Shown: positions 1 through 7,789 of the stretch, one piece after another
How the letters are laid out: each line of letters begins with the position of its first letter
How positions within the stretch are numbered: the first letter of the stretch is position 1
NCBI GenBank assembly: GCA_001509335.1
Contig: LGGY01000138.1
Span: 1 to 18,564, forward strand
DNA: 18,564 nt
Direction of reading: 5' to 3'
Source: Fidelibacterota bacterium 46_43
GTDB lineage: Bacteria; Fidelibacterota; Fidelibacteria; Fidelibacterales; Fidelibacteraceae
Notes under the pieces: generated by a model
Told to the model about the DNA's origin: nothing
The model's input: the letters and a program-made list of their open reading frames with translations, nothing else
Databases searched by the model: none
Translations under genes and position numbers: made by a program

Positions 1-79
1 CCTGTGAAATTATGACATATTTATTATTCACTTAATTAATATTAACTCTTATGGAAGACAATATCAAGAGATAAAAATA

Positions 80-1345
80 TTATGTTTTCCGCTTTTCTTT
101 TTTGGCTGCCGGGAATAAAATGTTGTTAAGAATAAGCCGGTAACCCGGATCATTTTTGTACAGTTCCAGATTCGTCGGCGGATCCCCCACAAAATGCCTG
201 TAATCTGCCGGATCATGGCCTCCTAAATAGGTAAATGTCCCCCACCCGGCATTCCCGTGAAGATATTTGACACGGCTTGTTCCAGGTGTGTCCCCCATCA
301 CAACCACATGTTTCTTTATCCGCTCCCGGTTGAAATTGCTGGTCTGTCCCATAAATCCGCGAATCAAATCTTCATGATTTTGCGTCAACATTGTGGGAAC
401 CGGATCCCATTTGGCGGAAAATTCAAAAAGAGAAAAATAATCGGTGTTCATATCGATCGCGTATGGATCATATCCCGGTGGAATATCAATATCAGAAAAT
501 TCATAAATATTGGGGTCAGTAATAATCGAAAAGTTCTCAAAGGCAAAGGTCCGGCTGAAATCCAGTTTTTCTTTATAGTCCGGATCTATACCGTCCCCGT
601 CAAAAACAGCAGGCACAATATCCGTATTCCATGCAGCCAAAGCAATTTCATACGTATCCGTTGCGGCACACATGGCAAACAAGAATCCGCCTTTGATCAC
701 ATAATCACGAATCTTTTCCGCAACAGCCAGTTTCAAATCTGATACTTTGGAAAAGCCCAGGTCTACCGCTATACGTTCCTGGGTCCGGACTTCCTGAATA
801 TACCAAGCGGCATTTTTGTATGAGCGATAGAATTTTCCGTATTGACCTGTAAAATCCTCATGATGCAGGTGTAGCCAGTCATAATCAGTCAACCGCCCCT
901 GCAAAATTTCCGAATCATACAGCTTATCATAAGGTATTTCAGCATAGGTGAGTGCAAGGGTTACGGCATCATCCCAGGGCATGGTATTGGGAGGTGTATA
1001 GACAGCAATTTTCGGCGCTACTTCAAGTTTGACGATATCCATGTTTTCGTTTTCTATCTCTTGTTCCATGCGCTGGTTTTGGCTTTCACTTAAAATTTCA
1101 TACTGAACTCCCCTTATAACGCACGCTTCCCGGATGGATGAGATATCCTTTGTCCTGAAAGAACCTCCCCGGTAATTGAGTAACCAATCCCCTTCCTGTC
1201 CCTGTTCCAGAACCCAGTACATGATGCCGTATGCCTTTAAATGGTTCGTTTGGGTTTTATCCATGGGAATCAACAAAACAGAAGCCTGCAGATAGTTGAT
1301 CCAAAACAGACCAAGAACAAGTAGCACAAATGTTTTTTTAATCAT
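80..1345 (-). CDS. Secreted protein of unknown function, amidotransferase-like fold suspected ('asparagine synthetase B'-labelled family)
   Basis: This 421-residue protein begins with a signal peptide (basic MIKK, hydrophobic residues 5-18, likely cleavage after LQA at 19-21), so it should be exported. Homologues in FCB-group bacteria are, as I recall, often labelled 'asparagine synthetase B', but I see no N-terminal catalytic Cys2 and no synthetase motifs, so that name is doubtful. Two alpha/beta blocks are visible. Residues 111-170 end in a conserved-looking HLHHEDFTGQYGKF stretch. Residues 211-235 contain GGFLFAMCAATDT, where Cys226 sits in a G-x-C-x-A-like nucleophile elbow. A C-terminal GTFTYLGGHDP segment (His377) could supply a partner histidine, as in class I glutamine-amidotransferase or ThuA-like folds. 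An acidic DGDGIDPD stretch at 249-256 resembles a calcium-binding loop. The ATG is kept because the signal peptide starts there, although no clear Shine-Dalgarno precedes it. The gene is divergent from a metal-uptake operon across 81 bp. Function unknown; the fold assignment is inference. Confidence 0.75.
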   Translation of the reverse strand: MIKKTFVLLVLGLFWINYLQASVLLIPMDKTQTNHLKAYGIMYWVLEQGQEGDWLLNYRGGSFRTKDISSIREACVIRGVQYEILSESQNQRMEQEIENENMDIVKLEVAPKIAVYTPPNTMPWDDAVTLALTYAEIPYDKLYDSEILQGRLTDYDWLHLHHEDFTGQYGKFYRSYKNAAWYIQEVRTQERIAVDLGFSKVSDLKLAVAEKIRDYVIKGGFLFAMCAATDTYEIALAAWNTDIVPAVFDGDGIDPDYKEKLDFSRTFAFENFSIITDPNIYEFSDIDIPPGYDPYAIDMNTDYFSLFEFSAKWDPVPTMLTQNHEDLIRGFMGQTSNFNRERIKKHVVVMGDTPGTSRVKYLHGNAGWGTFTYLGGHDPADYRHFVGDPPTNLELYKNDPGYRLILNNILFPAAKKEKRKT

Positions 1346-1370
1346 ACGTCTTATATCGTTTTATCCAATT

Positions 1371-1393
1371 TGCAAAATGTACTAAATTTTGTA
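1371..1393. promoter_or_regulatory. Inverted repeat in the divergent promoter region, possible metalloregulator operator
   Basis: TGCAAAAT (1371-1378) and ATTTTGTA (1386-1393) form a dyad with 7 of 8 matching positions around a 7-bp centre. It sits in the 81-bp gap between the secreted-protein gene (minus) and the metal-uptake operon (plus), where an operator would reach both promoters. The size and AT-rich character are compatible with a Fur/Zur/DtxR-type site, but it matches no consensus I can recall exactly. The region is AT-rich, so chance is a real alternative. Confidence 0.35.
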
Positions 1394-1426
1394 ACCAATA
1401 AATAGCGGATCAATCATAGAAATGCT

Positions 1427-2266
1427 ATGAAAAAGACAATGATTTCGAGTATTCTCATCTTTTTGCTATTACAGCTATCACCTGTATATGCTGAAACCCA
1501 TGTGATTACTGTCAGTATTCCTCCACAGGCGTTTTTTATCCATCAGATTGCAGGTGAAAATCGTTTTGATGTAAATATCATGATCCCCAATGGCCAGTCC
1601 CCGGTAGTGTATTCTCCAAAACCATCACAAATGATGAAAATGAACCGCTCCGATGCTTTTTTTCTGATTGGTCACCCGGCCTTTCTGTTTGAAACCCAAC
1701 ATATTTTCCCTTATGTGAACAGACACAAGGAAATCCCCGTATTCAATTTGTACCAGGAAGCTCTGAAAGTCTCTTACACCACAGATGATCACGATCCCCA
1801 TCTATGGATGTCTCCAATCCTCATGAATAAGATGTTGAAAGACCTGACACTTTTTCTCCATGAGTTTTATCCGGAGGATTCACTTCTCTTCCGTCAAAAT
1901 GCACAACGACTCTCGGAAAAAATCACAACCCTTCAGGACAGCATACAGCATGTGATCGGGGAACATCAGGTCCGTGAGTTTTTTATTTACCATCCGTCCT
2001 GGGGATATTTTGCCCGGGATTTCAATCTGACGCAAATTGCAATCGAATCCCACGGACTCGAACCGGGTCCCGGACATTTAATGCGGATCTCACGTCAGGT
2101 CCATGAACATGATCATAAAAAAATCATCGTTCAGAAAGGGTTTAATCAAAAAAGTGCCGAAGCACTGGCGCAAGAATCGGGCGCCGGGCTGGCAGAGGCA
2201 GATCCATTGGCTTATGACTGGCTGGAAAGCATCAGAACAATGACAACAATTCTGGTAAAACCATGA
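1427..2266 (+). CDS. Metal ABC transporter substrate-binding protein (ZnuA/TroA family)
   Basis: This is the periplasmic receptor of a divalent-metal (Zn or Mn) importer, 279 residues long. A signal peptide spans residues 1-22 (cleavage after VYA, no lipobox cysteine). The cluster A-I fold is recognisable from VSIPPQAFFIHQIAG (29-43), a GQSPxxYxPKPSQM segment (56-69), DPHLWMSP (123-130), HPSWGYFA (189-196) and DPLAYDW (259-265). Expected ligands are His125, His189 and a late Asp (259 or 264). The first ligand of the family, the His in the usual G-x-SPHxYxP motif, is Val60 here. There is no long His-rich loop between the first two ligand regions. The stop codon overlaps the start of the ATPase gene, so the two are translationally coupled. 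Zn versus Mn cannot be decided from the sequence. The start is the ATG that opens the signal peptide; the ribosome-binding site is weak. Confidence 0.9.
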   Translation: MKKTMISSILIFLLLQLSPVYAETHVITVSIPPQAFFIHQIAGENRFDVNIMIPNGQSPVVYSPKPSQMMKMNRSDAFFLIGHPAFLFETQHIFPYVNRHKEIPVFNLYQEALKVSYTTDDHDPHLWMSPILMNKMLKDLTLFLHEFYPEDSLLFRQNAQRLSEKITTLQDSIQHVIGEHQVREFFIYHPSWGYFARDFNLTQIAIESHGLEPGPGHLMRISRQVHEHDHKKIIVQKGFNQKSAEALAQESGAGLAEADPLAYDWLESIRTMTTILVKP

Positions 2267-3030
2267 TGAATAAGACGAATACCGTTATTGAAATTCACAA
2301 TGTCTCTTTCGGATACCGGCCGAATAACCTGATACTAAAAAATATCAGCTTTACAATTACATCCCGGGACTATCTGGTAATTATCGGGCCGAACGGTGGA
2401 GGAAAGACAACCTTGTTAAGACTGATCGCAGGGTTGCTGACACCCATCCGTGGTAAAATCACCTACCATCCTCCCTCTCTGGAAAAGAAAATCGGGTATG
2501 TCCCCCAGTTTTCAAATTTTGACCAGAATGTACCCCTCAGGGTTTTAGATGTGATCAAAATGGGGAATTTGAAGAAGTATTGTTTTTTAAGCTCTTCCCG
2601 GGGTTTATCGGATAAAGAACCTGTTGAACTGGCAAAGAAATTGAAGCTGGATTCTATTCTGGATAAGCCCGTCAGTGAACTGTCTGGCGGACAAATGCAA
2701 CGGGTACTTATAGCCCGGGCTATTATTGGTGATCCGGGTATTTTGCTATTCGATGAACCGACCGCCTCAATAGATTCCGAATCCCGGCAGATTTTCCAGT
2801 CAGTTATCCATGAATTGAATCAACGTATTCCAATTGTCATGGTTACCCATGATGCTTCGGCAATTGCTCAAGAAGTAAAACATATTGCCTGTATGAATCA
2901 GGAGTTGTATATCCATGATGTAGGAAAAGTTTCGGAAGAAAACCTGGAAAAGGTCTATGGCTGCCCGGTGGACCTTATCGCCCATGGAGTACCCCACCGG
3001 GTTTTAAAATCACATAACGGACACAGATAA
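2263..3030 (+). CDS. Metal ABC transporter ATP-binding protein (ZnuC-like)
   Basis: This is the 255-residue cytoplasmic ATPase that drives the metal importer. All nucleotide-binding motifs are intact: Walker A GPNGGGKTT (42-50), Q-loop Gln82 in YVPQ, signature LSGGQMQR (140-147), Walker B ILLFDEP (160-166) and H-loop His196 in VTHD. The C-terminal CPVDLIAHGVPHRVL stretch (234-248) is a feature I associate with metal-type (Zn/Mn) ABC ATPases. Its ATG overlaps the TGA of the binding-protein gene by 4 nt, and its TAA overlaps the permease ATG by 1 nt, so one tricistronic unit with coupled translation is expected. Nothing is missing or truncated. Confidence 0.95.
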   Translation: MMNKTNTVIEIHNVSFGYRPNNLILKNISFTITSRDYLVIIGPNGGGKTTLLRLIAGLLTPIRGKITYHPPSLEKKIGYVPQFSNFDQNVPLRVLDVIKMGNLKKYCFLSSSRGLSDKEPVELAKKLKLDSILDKPVSELSGGQMQRVLIARAIIGDPGILLFDEPTASIDSESRQIFQSVIHELNQRIPIVMVTHDASAIAQEVKHIACMNQELYIHDVGKVSEENLEKVYGCPVDLIAHGVPHRVLKSHNGHR

Positions 3031-3848
3031 TGGGGCTTGACATTCTATCCTACGACTTTATGAAAAACGCCATGCTTGCCGGTTTTTTAGCCAGCTTGTT
3101 GTGTGGTGTTATGGGTACTTTTGTGGTCACCAAGCGCCTTGTGTTCATCAGCGGAGGAATCAGTCATGCTGCCTTTGGCGGACTTGGACTCTTTTTCATG
3201 CTTGGACTGAGTCCAATTTTGGGAGCTTACGCCGTTGCTGTCATCGCTTCTTTGATTCTCGGGTATTACAAACCTTCAAAGATTAATTCACAGGACGCCT
3301 ATATTGGCATTCTGTGGTCTGTGGGAATGGCAGCAGGTATTTTAATGATCAGCCTTTCTCCCCAATCTTATACTCCCAATTTGATGTCTTATCTCTTTGG
3401 AAATATTTTAATGGTTCGATCACAGGATTTGGTGTGGATGTCCATTCTGACGTTTTCAGTTCTGATCATTATGTTCGGCTTCTTTAAATATTTTTTATCC
3501 ATCGCCTTTGATGAGGAATTTGCACAGCTTCAGGATATTCCGGTCCGTCTTTTCCGGATGATTCTTTTCGCCCTGACAGGTTTGACAATTGTCACACTGA
3601 TTCAGGTTGTGGGAATTATTCTCGTCATTGCCCTGTTAACCATTCCCACGCTGTTAAGCATGATTTTTTTCAATGATTTCAGGCGTGTGCTCCTTTTCTC
3701 CATCCTGATCAGTATTTTTCTGACCCAAAGTGGTATTATCCTCTCTTTTTATCTGGATCTGTCCACCGGTCCGGTCATTATTCTCCTGGGTGCCCTGATT
3801 TTATTTGGAACATATCTTCTGAAAAGAAATAATAAATCGATGGAATGA
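3030..3848 (+). CDS. Metal ABC transporter permease (ZnuB-like, ABC-3 family)
   Basis: This inner-membrane permease has 272 residues and about eight hydrophobic helices, including residues 12-34, 40-75, 85-110, 128-155, 170-215, 220-240 and 245-265. Family signs include GTFVVTKRLVFISGGISHAAFGGLGL (roughly 28-53), where metal-ABC permeases carry the S-G-G-I-S-H-A motif, and the QVVGIILVIALLTIPT region near 190-205, the conserved 'vVG.iLV.aLL..Pa' segment. Its ATG overlaps the ATPase stop by 1 nt. No obvious terminator follows before lon, 71 bp downstream, so read-through into lon is possible. Confidence 0.94.
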   Translation: MGLDILSYDFMKNAMLAGFLASLLCGVMGTFVVTKRLVFISGGISHAAFGGLGLFFMLGLSPILGAYAVAVIASLILGYYKPSKINSQDAYIGILWSVGMAAGILMISLSPQSYTPNLMSYLFGNILMVRSQDLVWMSILTFSVLIIMFGFFKYFLSIAFDEEFAQLQDIPVRLFRMILFALTGLTIVTLIQVVGIILVIALLTIPTLLSMIFFNDFRRVLLFSILISIFLTQSGIILSFYLDLSTGPVIILLGALILFGTYLLKRNNKSME

Positions 3849-3919
3849 AACGGTAAACCGGTCTTAGAGTATGAATCATTTTGTCCAATTACTGACTTAA
3901 ATGAATACAGGAGAATTCA

Positions 3920-6334
3920 ATGAAAGAAAACGATATCAACGCAAATACGGATAAGGATCAAAAGGGATTGCTCCTCGTTTCGGATATTATCCCGGATAAT
4001 CTGAACATATTGCCCCTTTACAATCGTCCGGTTTTTCCCGGTATTACCCTTCCCATCACTTTTAACGGGCAGTCTCATGTGGAAGAAATTCGCTTTGCTA
4101 TTGAAAAAGATAGCAATTTTCTGGGAGTTTCTCTTGTTAAACACACGGATAGCCAAAAACATGAAAACTTACATTTACACGAAACCGGATCCATTTTGAA
4201 AATCATCAAGATCATCCAGATGACAGATGATTCGGCCCATTTAATCGTACAGGCAATTTCACGATTTAAAAAGGTTAGGGAAATTCATCATCCTGTCTTT
4301 ACACGCTGGACTGTAACCCCCATCCAGGATATTGAAGATAAAATGTCGGACTCCTTGAAAGCCTACACCCTGTCTGTCATGACAAATGTAAAAGAACTGA
4401 TCGCCCTGAATCCATTGATGAAAGAACAACTCAAGATGGTATTATCCCAGATCAGTTATGACAACCCTGGACTGGTGATGGATCTGATAGCTCAGATGTT
4501 GTCCGCTGAGGCATCAGAGTTACAGGAAATTCTTGAAACATTCGATTTAAATCTCCGGGCAGAAAAACTCCTTCTGCTTTTGCGAAAGGAAATTGAACTG
4601 GCTCAGCTTCAGGAAAAAATTCAAAAACAGATTGATGAGAAAATCAACAAACAGCAAAAAGAATTTTTTCTGAGGGAACAGTTGAAAGCAATCAAAAAAG
4701 AGCTTGGCCTGGAAAAGGATGACAAAACGGCAGAAATCGAAAAAATTGAAGAAAAGATAAAATCTCTCACATTGTCGGCAGAAGCCCTTCAGGTGGTTCA
4801 GGAAGAATTGGATAAACTCCGTATTCTGGAGCCTGCTTCTGCAGAATTTCATGTGACCCGTACTTATTTGACAACACTCACCGATCTTCCCTGGGGTTTT
4901 TACAGCCGGGATAACCTGGATATTCACAAAGCTCGTGAAATTTTAGACAAGGAGCATTTCGGACTTGAAGATGTAAAACAACGCATTCTGGAAGTCATCA
5001 GCACTATCATTAAAAGAGGACGTGTCGCCGGGTCTATTCTCTGTCTTGTGGGTCCTCCCGGTGTGGGAAAAACCTCTGTAGGTCGTTCCATTGCCAATGC
5101 TCTGGATCGCAAATTTTACAGGTTCAGTGTGGGTGGAATGCGGGATGAGGCTGAAATCAAGGGGCACCGGCGCACCTACATCGGGGCTATGCCGGGGAAA
5201 ATTATCCAGAGCCTGAAACGGACAGGGACATCCAATCCTGTCATTATGCTGGATGAAATCGATAAGATCGGCATTAGTTATCAGGGAGACCCGGCTTCAG
5301 CTCTTCTGGAGGTTTTAGACCCTGAACAAAATCAATCTTTCCTGGATCACTACCTGGATGTCCGGTATGATTTATCCAACATCCTTTTCATCACTACGGC
5401 CAACCAGCTTGATACCATTCCATCCCCTTTGCTGGACCGGATGGAGATTATCAAATTGCCGGGATATATTCTGGAAGATAAAGTGGAAATCGCCAAAAAA
5501 TTTCTCATTCCAAAACAACGGAAAGAACACGGGCTGCTTACAAAGGATATTTCCATCAGTAATGGAGCCATTAAACGGATTGCCGGACAATATGCCCGGG
5601 AAGCCGGCGTAAGAAATCTGGAAAATCAAATAAAAAAAATTATGCGGCAAACGACGCTTTTGCAGGCAGAAAAAGGAAACCATAAAGTTCAGGTGAATCA
5701 GAAAAACCTGGAAGAATTTCTTGGAAAACCTATTTACAAGACGGAACAACTCTATACAAAACAAAAACCTGGTATAGTACTAGGCCTTGCTTGGACGCCC
5801 CTGGGTGGAACCACCCTTTATGTTGAAGCCTCATCTGTCATAAGCAAATCCGCAGGTTTTCAGCAAACCGGACAGTTGGGAAAAGTGATGCAGGAATCCT
5901 CCCATATCGCTTATTCCTATGTAAGGTCCTATATAGACAAACATCATCACAAAAAATCTGTGAAAACTTTTTTCCGTGAAAACCACATTCATTTGCACGT
6001 TCCGGCTGGTGCCACACCCAAAGACGGTCCATCCGCCGGAATTACCATGGCTCTGGCCTTATATTCCCTGGCCTTGAATAAATCTGTCCGACGGGATATT
6101 GCCATGACGGGGGAATTGTCTCTGACAGGAAAAATTTTACCGATTGGGGGTGTTAAGGAAAAAACCATTGCAGCCCGACGGGTTGGAATCCGGGAATTGA
6201 TTTTGCCCTCTGAAAACCGTCCGGATTATGAAGATCTGAATCCTAAAATTACCGAAGGTATTTATAAAGTCCATTTTGTGGATTACTTTGAAGACTTGAT
6301 TCCCATCGTCTTCCCCGGTTTGCAGAAGGAATGA
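3920..6334 (+). CDS. lon: ATP-dependent serine protease LonA
   Basis: This 804-residue protein has the full LonA layout: a LAN/PUA-like substrate-binding domain (about 28-220), a coiled-coil linker rich in K, E and Q (about 220-290), an AAA+ module, and a C-terminal Ser-Lys protease domain. Walker A is GPPGVGKT (378-385) and Walker B is VIMLDEIDKIG (441-451). The catalytic dyad is Ser705 in PKDGPSAGITM and Lys746 in GGVKEKTIAARR. Lon degrades misfolded and regulatory proteins in the cytosol. The ATG is supported by AGGAG (3909-3913) with a 6-nt gap. The gene follows the metal transporter on the same strand. Its last 52 bp overlap the convergent acetyltransferase gene. Length and motifs are normal, and I see no defect. 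Confidence 0.97.
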   Translation: MKENDINANTDKDQKGLLLVSDIIPDNLNILPLYNRPVFPGITLPITFNGQSHVEEIRFAIEKDSNFLGVSLVKHTDSQKHENLHLHETGSILKIIKIIQMTDDSAHLIVQAISRFKKVREIHHPVFTRWTVTPIQDIEDKMSDSLKAYTLSVMTNVKELIALNPLMKEQLKMVLSQISYDNPGLVMDLIAQMLSAEASELQEILETFDLNLRAEKLLLLLRKEIELAQLQEKIQKQIDEKINKQQKEFFLREQLKAIKKELGLEKDDKTAEIEKIEEKIKSLTLSAEALQVVQEELDKLRILEPASAEFHVTRTYLTTLTDLPWGFYSRDNLDIHKAREILDKEHFGLEDVKQRILEVISTIIKRGRVAGSILCLVGPPGVGKTSVGRSIANALDRKFYRFSVGGMRDEAEIKGHRRTYIGAMPGKIIQSLKRTGTSNPVIMLDEIDKIGISYQGDPASALLEVLDPEQNQSFLDHYLDVRYDLSNILFITTANQLDTIPSPLLDRMEIIKLPGYILEDKVEIAKKFLIPKQRKEHGLLTKDISISNGAIKRIAGQYAREAGVRNLENQIKKIMRQTTLLQAEKGNHKVQVNQKNLEEFLGKPIYKTEQLYTKQKPGIVLGLAWTPLGGTTLYVEASSVISKSAGFQQTGQLGKVMQESSHIAYSYVRSYIDKHHHKKSVKTFFRENHIHLHVPAGATPKDGPSAGITMALALYSLALNKSVRRDIAMTGELSLTGKILPIGGVKEKTIAARRVGIRELILPSENRPDYEDLNPKITEGIYKVHFVDYFEDLIPIVFPGLQKE

Positions 6335-7185
6335 CTGGTTTTCATCAGGTGAGTGTTGAGGAAAGGAAATGAAAAATAGGGACCTCCGGCAATACAATCC
6401 CTGCATCGGGGACACGTCGGCTTTTCACACCGGGTGATCTCCGGGATATCCCGAATAATATTCGATAAACGATTGATAAAAGCCTGGAAAGGATATATCC
6501 TCCAGCTTGATAAACCTGCATGACAAAGACTTTCAAGGTCCTTAAGGTAAGGTCTGCAGTTTTCAAAACCATCAGAGCATCCTCCTACCCGCATGGGTCT
6601 CACCTCATGGTTATTGTCTTTGTACCACCGGATAAAGGGATTTCTGCCTGCCTGCATTTCGGCGTAATGGACGGGTGTTGCCTTGTTCAATTCAACATCT
6701 ATCAGCACAATTTTTGCTTTCTTGACATCCATGAGGATATCATAAGGGGTATACACATTCCAGGGAGTCTGCGTTTTTATGATTCTCTCTGCCTCGGGTC
6801 CAATACCTGCAAATGCATTCTCAGGGTGAAACCCAATATGTGATTCTGCCCTTTTAGCAAGCCGTCGGGCGACGATTCCCATCTGAGGACTTATATCTTC
6901 CGGATCTATGTCCCCTTTATATGATTGTGGAATTTTTATATTATCCGGTCGATCATCATCACCATTTTGCCGAATATTCAGCCGGGGGACATATTGTACC
7001 CGTTTTCCATAACAGTGGGCGGGAACAATGAGGGTCGTACCGTAAGACAGAAAAAGATCGATAAAAGTTTCCGGAGACGGGATAAGACGGGATAAGCTGC
7101 TAAACGACATGTGAAGGCAAAGTACGGAATGACTCAACGAATATGTTTCGATAAGAGTTTCAATTTCACGTACAGATTTATTCAT
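6283..7185 (-). CDS. AAC(3)-family N-acetyltransferase homologue with C-terminal cysteine cluster
   Basis: The 300-residue product resembles the AAC(3)/YokD antibiotic acetyltransferase fold, which transfers acetyl from acetyl-CoA to an amine. Recognisable blocks are LHMSFSSLSRL (24-34, the usual 'vHsSl.slG' position), GTTLIVPAHCYG (49-60), SPQMGIVARRLAKR (99-112), HPENAFAGIG (120-129) and ATPVHYAEM (169-177), whose His173/Glu176 match the conserved active-site region. An added feature is C-x4-C-x2-C-x2-C at Cys253, 258, 261 and 264, probably a metal-binding knuckle. Many members of the fold are not resistance enzymes, so the substrate is unknown and resistance should not be assumed. ATG 7183-7185 is preferred; an in-frame TTG at 7210-7212 would add nine residues. 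Neither start has a clear Shine-Dalgarno. The 3' end overlaps lon by 52 bp in the convergent orientation. Confidence 0.82.
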   Translation of the reverse strand: MNKSVREIETLIETYSLSHSVLCLHMSFSSLSRLIPSPETFIDLFLSYGTTLIVPAHCYGKRVQYVPRLNIRQNGDDDRPDNIKIPQSYKGDIDPEDISPQMGIVARRLAKRAESHIGFHPENAFAGIGPEAERIIKTQTPWNVYTPYDILMDVKKAKIVLIDVELNKATPVHYAEMQAGRNPFIRWYKDNNHEVRPMRVGGCSDGFENCRPYLKDLESLCHAGLSSWRIYPFQAFINRLSNIIRDIPEITRCEKPTCPRCRDCIAGGPYFSFPFLNTHLMKTSHSFCKPGKTMGIKSSK

Positions 7186-7263
7186 GATGAATTGTAAACA
7201 TAAACAATACAATAATCAATAAGAAAGAACAATGATCGGTAAATTTTGAAGATGGAGAGAAAT

Positions 7264-7293
7264 GGCGGGGGAGTCATGACATCCCCCCCCGCC
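7264..7293 (-). terminator. GC-rich hairpin, possible weak terminator of the ArsR-type gene
   Basis: GGCGGGGG (7264-7271) pairs with CCCCCGCC (7286-7293). It lies immediately downstream of the ArsR-type stop codon on the minus strand. Only a poor pyrimidine tract (ATTTCTCTCC) follows on the transcript, so efficiency is uncertain. Confidence 0.4.
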
Positions 7294-7299
7294 CGACAC

Positions 7300-7647
7300 T
7301 CATTGGTCCTGAGTTATTTCGCTCATCAATTCGCGAACAATGTGGGAAGATAATTTCCGGTTGAATTCGGAAGCATTCTGTGAGTACAAAACATGGGTTC
7401 CATTCCTGCGGCACAAAAGCAACTCATGATCAGCCATGATCTTAAGATGCTGGGATGTGACAGGCTGGACTTCCCCAATGAGATTTTGAATCTCAGACAC
7501 GGTGTACTCTTTCCCGTCCAGGACCCGGAAGATCTTGATTCGAGCGGGATGCCCCAAAACTTTGAAGGTTGAAGATAACTTCTTCAGGGCTTCCGGTGAA
7601 CAAATCGGATCTTCCTTTTTTTTCACATTTTGACGTCTAACTCCCAT
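7300..7647 (-). CDS. ArsR/SmtB-type winged-helix transcriptional regulator
   Basis: This is a 115-residue DNA-binding regulator. The core runs from about residue 18 to 105. It includes SSTFKVLGHPARIKIFRVL (25-43, the ArsR 'l..pxRl.IL' helix), the recognition helix region VTSQHLKIMADHELL (63-77) and the wing RRNGTHVLYS (80-89). The metal-binding ELCVCDL motif of classical arsenic/cadmium sensors is replaced by EYTVSEI (47-53), so it is not an ArsR/CadC alpha-3 metal sensor; its signal is unknown. ATG 7645-7647 is chosen because GGAGG (7654-7658) sits 6 nt upstream. ATG at 7651-7653 would abut that ribosome site, and TTG at 7666-7668 lacks one. It is followed by the acetyltransferase gene 114 bp downstream on the same strand, which could be a target. 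Confidence 0.88.
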   Translation of the reverse strand: MGVRRQNVKKKEDPICSPEALKKLSSTFKVLGHPARIKIFRVLDGKEYTVSEIQNLIGEVQPVTSQHLKIMADHELLLCRRNGTHVLYSQNASEFNRKLSSHIVRELMSEITQDQ

Positions 7648-7700
7648 AGACATCCTCCACTTGTTCAATTAATGTAATGTTCTATTTGACAATCTTCCTA

Positions 7701-7730
7701 AATCTATTATTTTACATTTCTATTTGTCAA
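7701..7730 (-). promoter_or_regulatory. Putative promoter of the ArsR-type gene
   Basis: On the minus strand, a perfect TTGACA (7725-7730) is followed 18 bp later by TAGATT (7701-7706), upstream of the regulator start at 7647. The -10 match is only partial (4 of 6). The motif TCTATTTG occurs at 7681-7688 and again at 7719-7726, each followed by an ACAA or TCAA, which could mark operator half-sites for autoregulation. Confidence 0.4.
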
Positions 7731-7789
7731 CTAAAATCTTCTTTTAACTAATTAATTTTAGTTTTTAAAGTTTCTTAAAAAACTCTGAA

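Noticed and set aside
257..742. A 161-codon plus-strand open frame
   Set aside because: It lies wholly antisense to the secreted-protein gene, shows no signal or domain, and has no ribosome site.
3849..3919. A terminator or promoter between the metal permease gene and lon
   Set aside because: A small CGGT/ACCG hairpin near 3850 has no T-run, and no -35/-10 pair with good spacing is visible apart from the lon ribosome site.
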